A DNA stretch of 64,000 bases from an uncultured Ruminococcus sp. (lineage in GTDB: Bacteria > Bacillota > Clostridia > Oscillospirales > Ruminococcaceae), in NCBI GenBank assembly GCA_910584195.1, contig CAJTYV010000013.1:1-64000 (forward strand), in the 5' to 3' direction. Positions 61,262-64,000 of this stretch are shown in pieces (within the stretch, counting starts at the first letter, position 1; every line of letters starts with the position of its first letter). The translations under genes were made by a program, and so were the position numbers. Below the pieces are notes generated by a model. The model had not been told where the DNA came from. It worked only from the letters and a program-made list of their open reading frames with translations, and did no database searches.

Positions 61262-62587
61262 TTATTTTTCAAATACTCCACCTAATTCAGGACATACCTG
61301 TCCTAAAAGCGATTGACCAGACTCAACTATATTATATATCTTATAATCTGTTCCAGTTCCTACTGTACCAGTACGATAAATAAAATAGTGAACATATTTT
61401 ATTACACTTGATAATTTACTAATAATATCTGAATTGTTCTGAAGTTCAAGATATTTTCTGCATACTTTATCATTATCCTCTAATTTCAGAGTTCCACTAT
61501 CTATTTGACTTTCTAACATTTCGCAATCATCAGCACAAATTCCGACAAAGATAGGATTTTCCCATAATTCTCCGCGTGTATTTAGCATTTGAAGATCAAC
61601 TAAAAATTGATCCACAACACAATCTCGTTCAAAATTACTACAGCTTCCATCCAATAATAGTAGTATTCCTTCAGATGACATTAGCTTTTTCAAATTATCG
61701 GAACATATTGCTACATTAAATCTAAATTGAATTTGATTCACAATGTAATTTTTAGTTTTTAATCTAAGTTCAATTGTTTCCAAAGTTGTAGTACATCCAT
61801 GAGATGACATTCCCATTTCAAACTCGATATCAATACCATTAAGTAATCTTTTATCACTGGTTTCAACAGACATATTATCATTTTTCTTACCTTTACAAAA
61901 AGTGTAATAAAAAAATACTGTTCTGAAATTTCTAGCAAGTGTTTCATCTGAACAATAAACAGAAAGATTTGATACTAAACCCATTCCTATTTTAGAACCG
62001 CAGGTTTCACATTGAAAATCAACCTTATTTGCTCTATAATTTTTTAACGGATTAAGCACATAAATCCTTGTCCTTGCCGTCCCATCATACTCACTAAATG
62101 TAAATATCTGACTTGTATTGCAACTTTTATTAGCACACCTTCTATAAATCCTACCGGTTATATCCATAAAATAAATTTTCTGTTCGGTTTTACAACGATT
62201 ACATACGCCCAATATTTCTTTAGGATAGAAATTTCTATGACATTTGTCGCAATAGAACAATCTTTTCTTATCCTTTAATTGTATTAACATTACTATTATA
62301 GTTGGAACTATAGGCAATCTTGGAGTTATCAATGGCTTTCCTATTGGAATCCAGTTAATAAAACTAACGATAGATAAACCAACGTCAAAAAAAATAACAA
62401 TTGTTAGCGGTTCGCCAATAATAGATGCAATATTTGAGAATAATTCTGAAGAATACTTCGCTTCTAAAGCATAGCCAGGTAGTGCCATAAACATACTAAG
62501 TCTAAAAAAGCTGAATCCTGCTACAACAATCTTTCTAAAAAATTTAATAAATATGAAAAGAAAAAATATAATTGCAATTATCTCCAT
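61262..62587 (-). CDS. Membrane zinc-ribbon pseudo-GTPase 1
   Basis: A 441-residue protein. Two to three membrane helices (1-110) include the motif SFINWIPIGKPLITPRLPIV. Two zinc ribbons follow (FYCDKCHRN ... VCNRCK; FQCETCGS), as in the GTPase at 51672. The C-terminal ~200 residues follow the GTPase domain in outline: a central strand SSEGILLLLDGSCSN, a later strand NPIFVGICADD where G4 stands, and VHYFIYRTGTVGTG like VSYFAFSSYGSVPKG in the GTPase. The P-loop and the DxxG motif are missing, so it is probably a membrane-bound, non-catalytic partner of the active GTPase. Confidence 0.65.
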   Translation of the reverse strand: MEIIAIIFFLFIFIKFFRKIVVAGFSFFRLSMFMALPGYALEAKYSSELFSNIASIIGEPLTIVIFFDVGLSIVSFINWIPIGKPLITPRLPIVPTIIVMLIQLKDKKRLFYCDKCHRNFYPKEILGVCNRCKTEQKIYFMDITGRIYRRCANKSCNTSQIFTFSEYDGTARTRIYVLNPLKNYRANKVDFQCETCGSKIGMGLVSNLSVYCSDETLARNFRTVFFYYTFCKGKKNDNMSVETSDKRLLNGIDIEFEMGMSSHGCTTTLETIELRLKTKNYIVNQIQFRFNVAICSDNLKKLMSSEGILLLLDGSCSNFERDCVVDQFLVDLQMLNTRGELWENPIFVGICADDCEMLESQIDSGTLKLEDNDKVCRKYLELQNNSDIISKLSSVIKYVHYFIYRTGTVGTGTDYKIYNIVESGQSLLGQVCPELGGVFEK

Positions 62588-62640
62588 TCCACCACCGCCT
62601 TAATTTATATATCAACAATATATGAGAAATTCTTGTATAA

Positions 62641-63840
62641 TTATTTATGTCCTGCGGTTTTAGGGCAATATCCCCCTGATGTTGGCTTCCAAATATTAGA
62701 AAAATCACTTGAAGCAGAATAAAATAATGATTGTACCGGTGGAACGATGTTATAAACATTACTATCATTCCCCAAGGCTAAAGTGCCAGTCCTATATACA
62801 AAAAAGTGAACGTTGGATATGCGATTATATAGGCTTTGAATTATATCACCATTATTTTGTGACGAAAGGTACTTTATACATATTTCTTCAGAATCATCAG
62901 CACTTTTTATTATTCCGCTATTGATTTCTGATTCAAGTTCCTCAACATCATTGCAGCATAATCCAATTAAAACTGGATTTATCCATTCACTACTCTTTGT
63001 GTTCAAATGTTCCAAATCAACCATAAAATGATCAATTACGCTTTGACGCTCCGAAGGACTTTTAGCTGCATCTAATAGAATTATTATTCCTTCAGACGAT
63101 TTGAGCTTTAAAGTTACATTTTGAGCTAAGGCAATATTAAACTGAATTAGAAGTTCATTTATACTTTTATTTGATGTCTTAAAATGAATACGTATTGATT
63201 CATCAGTCACCGAAACTGGATTAAACTTAGTTGAGCCTTTTTCATAGTGTCTGTCAATGTCTTTGAGAATTGCTGCATTTTCCGGAACGATACTTATATC
63301 ATTGTTCTTCTTAGCAGGACCAAAGGCATGATAGAAAAAATCTTCTCTATAATTCCTAGCTAGATTTACATCACCACTATACAAAGACATATTAATAACT
63401 GTTTCTCCACTCAGATTTGAACCACATATACGGCATATAAGCTGTCTTTTTTGTTGCATTTTTTTCCCATAAGGATTAATTCTTGAAAATCGAGTTCTCA
63501 TACTGTTATCAAAGCTCATTACTCTCGTTTTTTTGCACGTTGAATCAGAACAATAATAATATAATTTACCAGATAATCCCATAAACTTTACTTTGGTTTT
63601 ATTGCCGCAAGAACATAAACCCTGTATTTCGGAAATTGACAAGTTTCTATTGCACGTTTCACAATAAAAACACTTATTTCTTTGTTTCGTTTGTGCTATT
63701 ATAAGAATCAAAGTTACGAACAAAGGAAATCTTGGTGATGCAAAAGACTTTCCTATTGGTATGAAATCTATAAAGCTTATTATTGAACTAAAAATATCTA
63801 TTGCTATCAAGAAAATAATACAATATTTTGCTATCTCCAT
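62641..63840 (-). CDS. Membrane zinc-ribbon pseudo-GTPase 2
   Basis: A 399-residue paralog of the protein at 61262. The membrane part is shorter (MEIAKYCIIFLIAIDIFSSI, SFIDFIPIGKSFASPRFPLF). The ribbons are FYCETCNRN ... LCSCGN and LICRICGS. The C-terminal part has SSEGIIILLDAAKSPSERQ, NPVLIGLCCNDVEEL and VHFFVYRTGTLALG. No GxxxxGKS/T is present anywhere. It is the first gene of the array that lies whole in the window; AAGGAG lies nine bases before the ATG. The pair may form a membrane sensor that hands on a signal to the soluble GTPase. Confidence 0.65.
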   Translation of the reverse strand: MEIAKYCIIFLIAIDIFSSIISFIDFIPIGKSFASPRFPLFVTLILIIAQTKQRNKCFYCETCNRNLSISEIQGLCSCGNKTKVKFMGLSGKLYYYCSDSTCKKTRVMSFDNSMRTRFSRINPYGKKMQQKRQLICRICGSNLSGETVINMSLYSGDVNLARNYREDFFYHAFGPAKKNNDISIVPENAAILKDIDRHYEKGSTKFNPVSVTDESIRIHFKTSNKSINELLIQFNIALAQNVTLKLKSSEGIIILLDAAKSPSERQSVIDHFMVDLEHLNTKSSEWINPVLIGLCCNDVEELESEINSGIIKSADDSEEICIKYLSSQNNGDIIQSLYNRISNVHFFVYRTGTLALGNDSNVYNIVPPVQSLFYSASSDFSNIWKPTSGGYCPKTAGHK

Positions 63841-64000
63841 TGAACGTTACTCCTTATCTGAAACTATTGTTTCCAAATATAAATTCATCAAATCTATTTG
63901 AATTATATTTATATAAAAACGCTTTTTACATAGTTATGAAATATAATACTTTAGCATCTTTAAAACTGTAGAAATATAATTTAAAAAACCAGGTAAATTT
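63841..64000. other. AT-rich upstream region of the large operon
   Basis: It carries the ribosome site (AAGGAGTAACGTTCA) of the gene starting at 63840 and AT-rich stretches with possible -10 boxes (TATAAT near 63908-63913 on the minus strand). No clear -35 box goes with them, so I do not place a promoter firmly, and the operon may begin outside the window. Confidence 0.4.

Noticed and set aside
1..64000. CRISPR arrays
   Set aside because: No run of regularly spaced direct repeats was seen; the repeated elements are hairpins, IS ends and paralogous genes.

Overview
The window looks like accessory DNA of a gut Clostridia bacterium, most like a Ruminococcus/Oscillospiraceae relative. The reasons are AGGAGG-type ribosome sites, a MobP relaxase module, paired AAA-ATPase/PD-(D/E)XK genes, DUF3846/DUF4314/DUF6103-type mobile-element genes and BRO/KilAC antirepressors. 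Nearly everything is on the minus strand. The exceptions are the mobilization and resolvase genes (15.2-18.7 kb) and a dead IS256 transposase (38.1-39.3 kb). I see no rRNA, complete tRNA, CRISPR array or housekeeping gene.

Region 1 (0-14.5 kb) is an anti-restriction and accessory cluster. It has ArdA-like genes, a DUF6103-type gene, an IS3 element joining two broken genes, a lipoprotein, DUF3846, a YubB/Api92-like protein, a BRO-KilAC antirepressor, a cytosine-5 methyltransferase, DUF4314 and two AAA-ATPase/nuclease paralogs with matching promoters. Region 2 (14.5-18.7 kb) is a mobilization module: a hairpin-rich candidate oriT, a MobC-like protein, a MobP relaxase and a small serine resolvase. 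Region 3 (19-29.5 kb) is a type I restriction-modification operon read M, transglutaminase-like gene, S (split in frame by TGA), sacsin-like GHKL ATPase, PD-(D/E)XK-like nuclease, R, behind a near-consensus promoter. Region 4 (29.7-35.9 kb) is a second, diverged copy of the Region 1 cassette, including its untranslated leader, plus a Dam-type methyltransferase. Region 5 (36-40.8 kb) is a scar zone: a HEPN-motif protein, a truncated VbhA-Fic remnant, a doubly frameshifted IS256 and several gene fragments.

Region 6 (40.8-63.9 kb) is the most striking part. It is one long, AT-rich, minus-strand operon-like array of about 17 genes. It carries two Hsp70 proteins (one fused to a vWA domain), a GrpE-like exchange factor, a degenerate J-domain/TPR membrane protein, a zinc-ribbon GTPase and two membrane-anchored zinc-ribbon proteins that look like GTPases without a P-loop. 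It also has a GAP1-like GTPase-associated protein, a transglutaminase-like protein, a HerA/DUF87 ATPase with a Ser/Thr-rich insert, a C-type-lectin membrane protein and an Ig-like (BIG2) membrane protein. I read it as a chaperone- and NTP-dependent conflict or surveillance system; this is inference.

Two cross-cutting patterns stand out. At least ten mostly unrelated small proteins of Regions 1 and 4 end in the same kind of acidic, methionine-rich tail (for example PEMDMTM, PEMNMTM, FEMEM), which may be a portable sorting tag. Three anti-restriction or specificity genes are each split by one in-frame stop codon.
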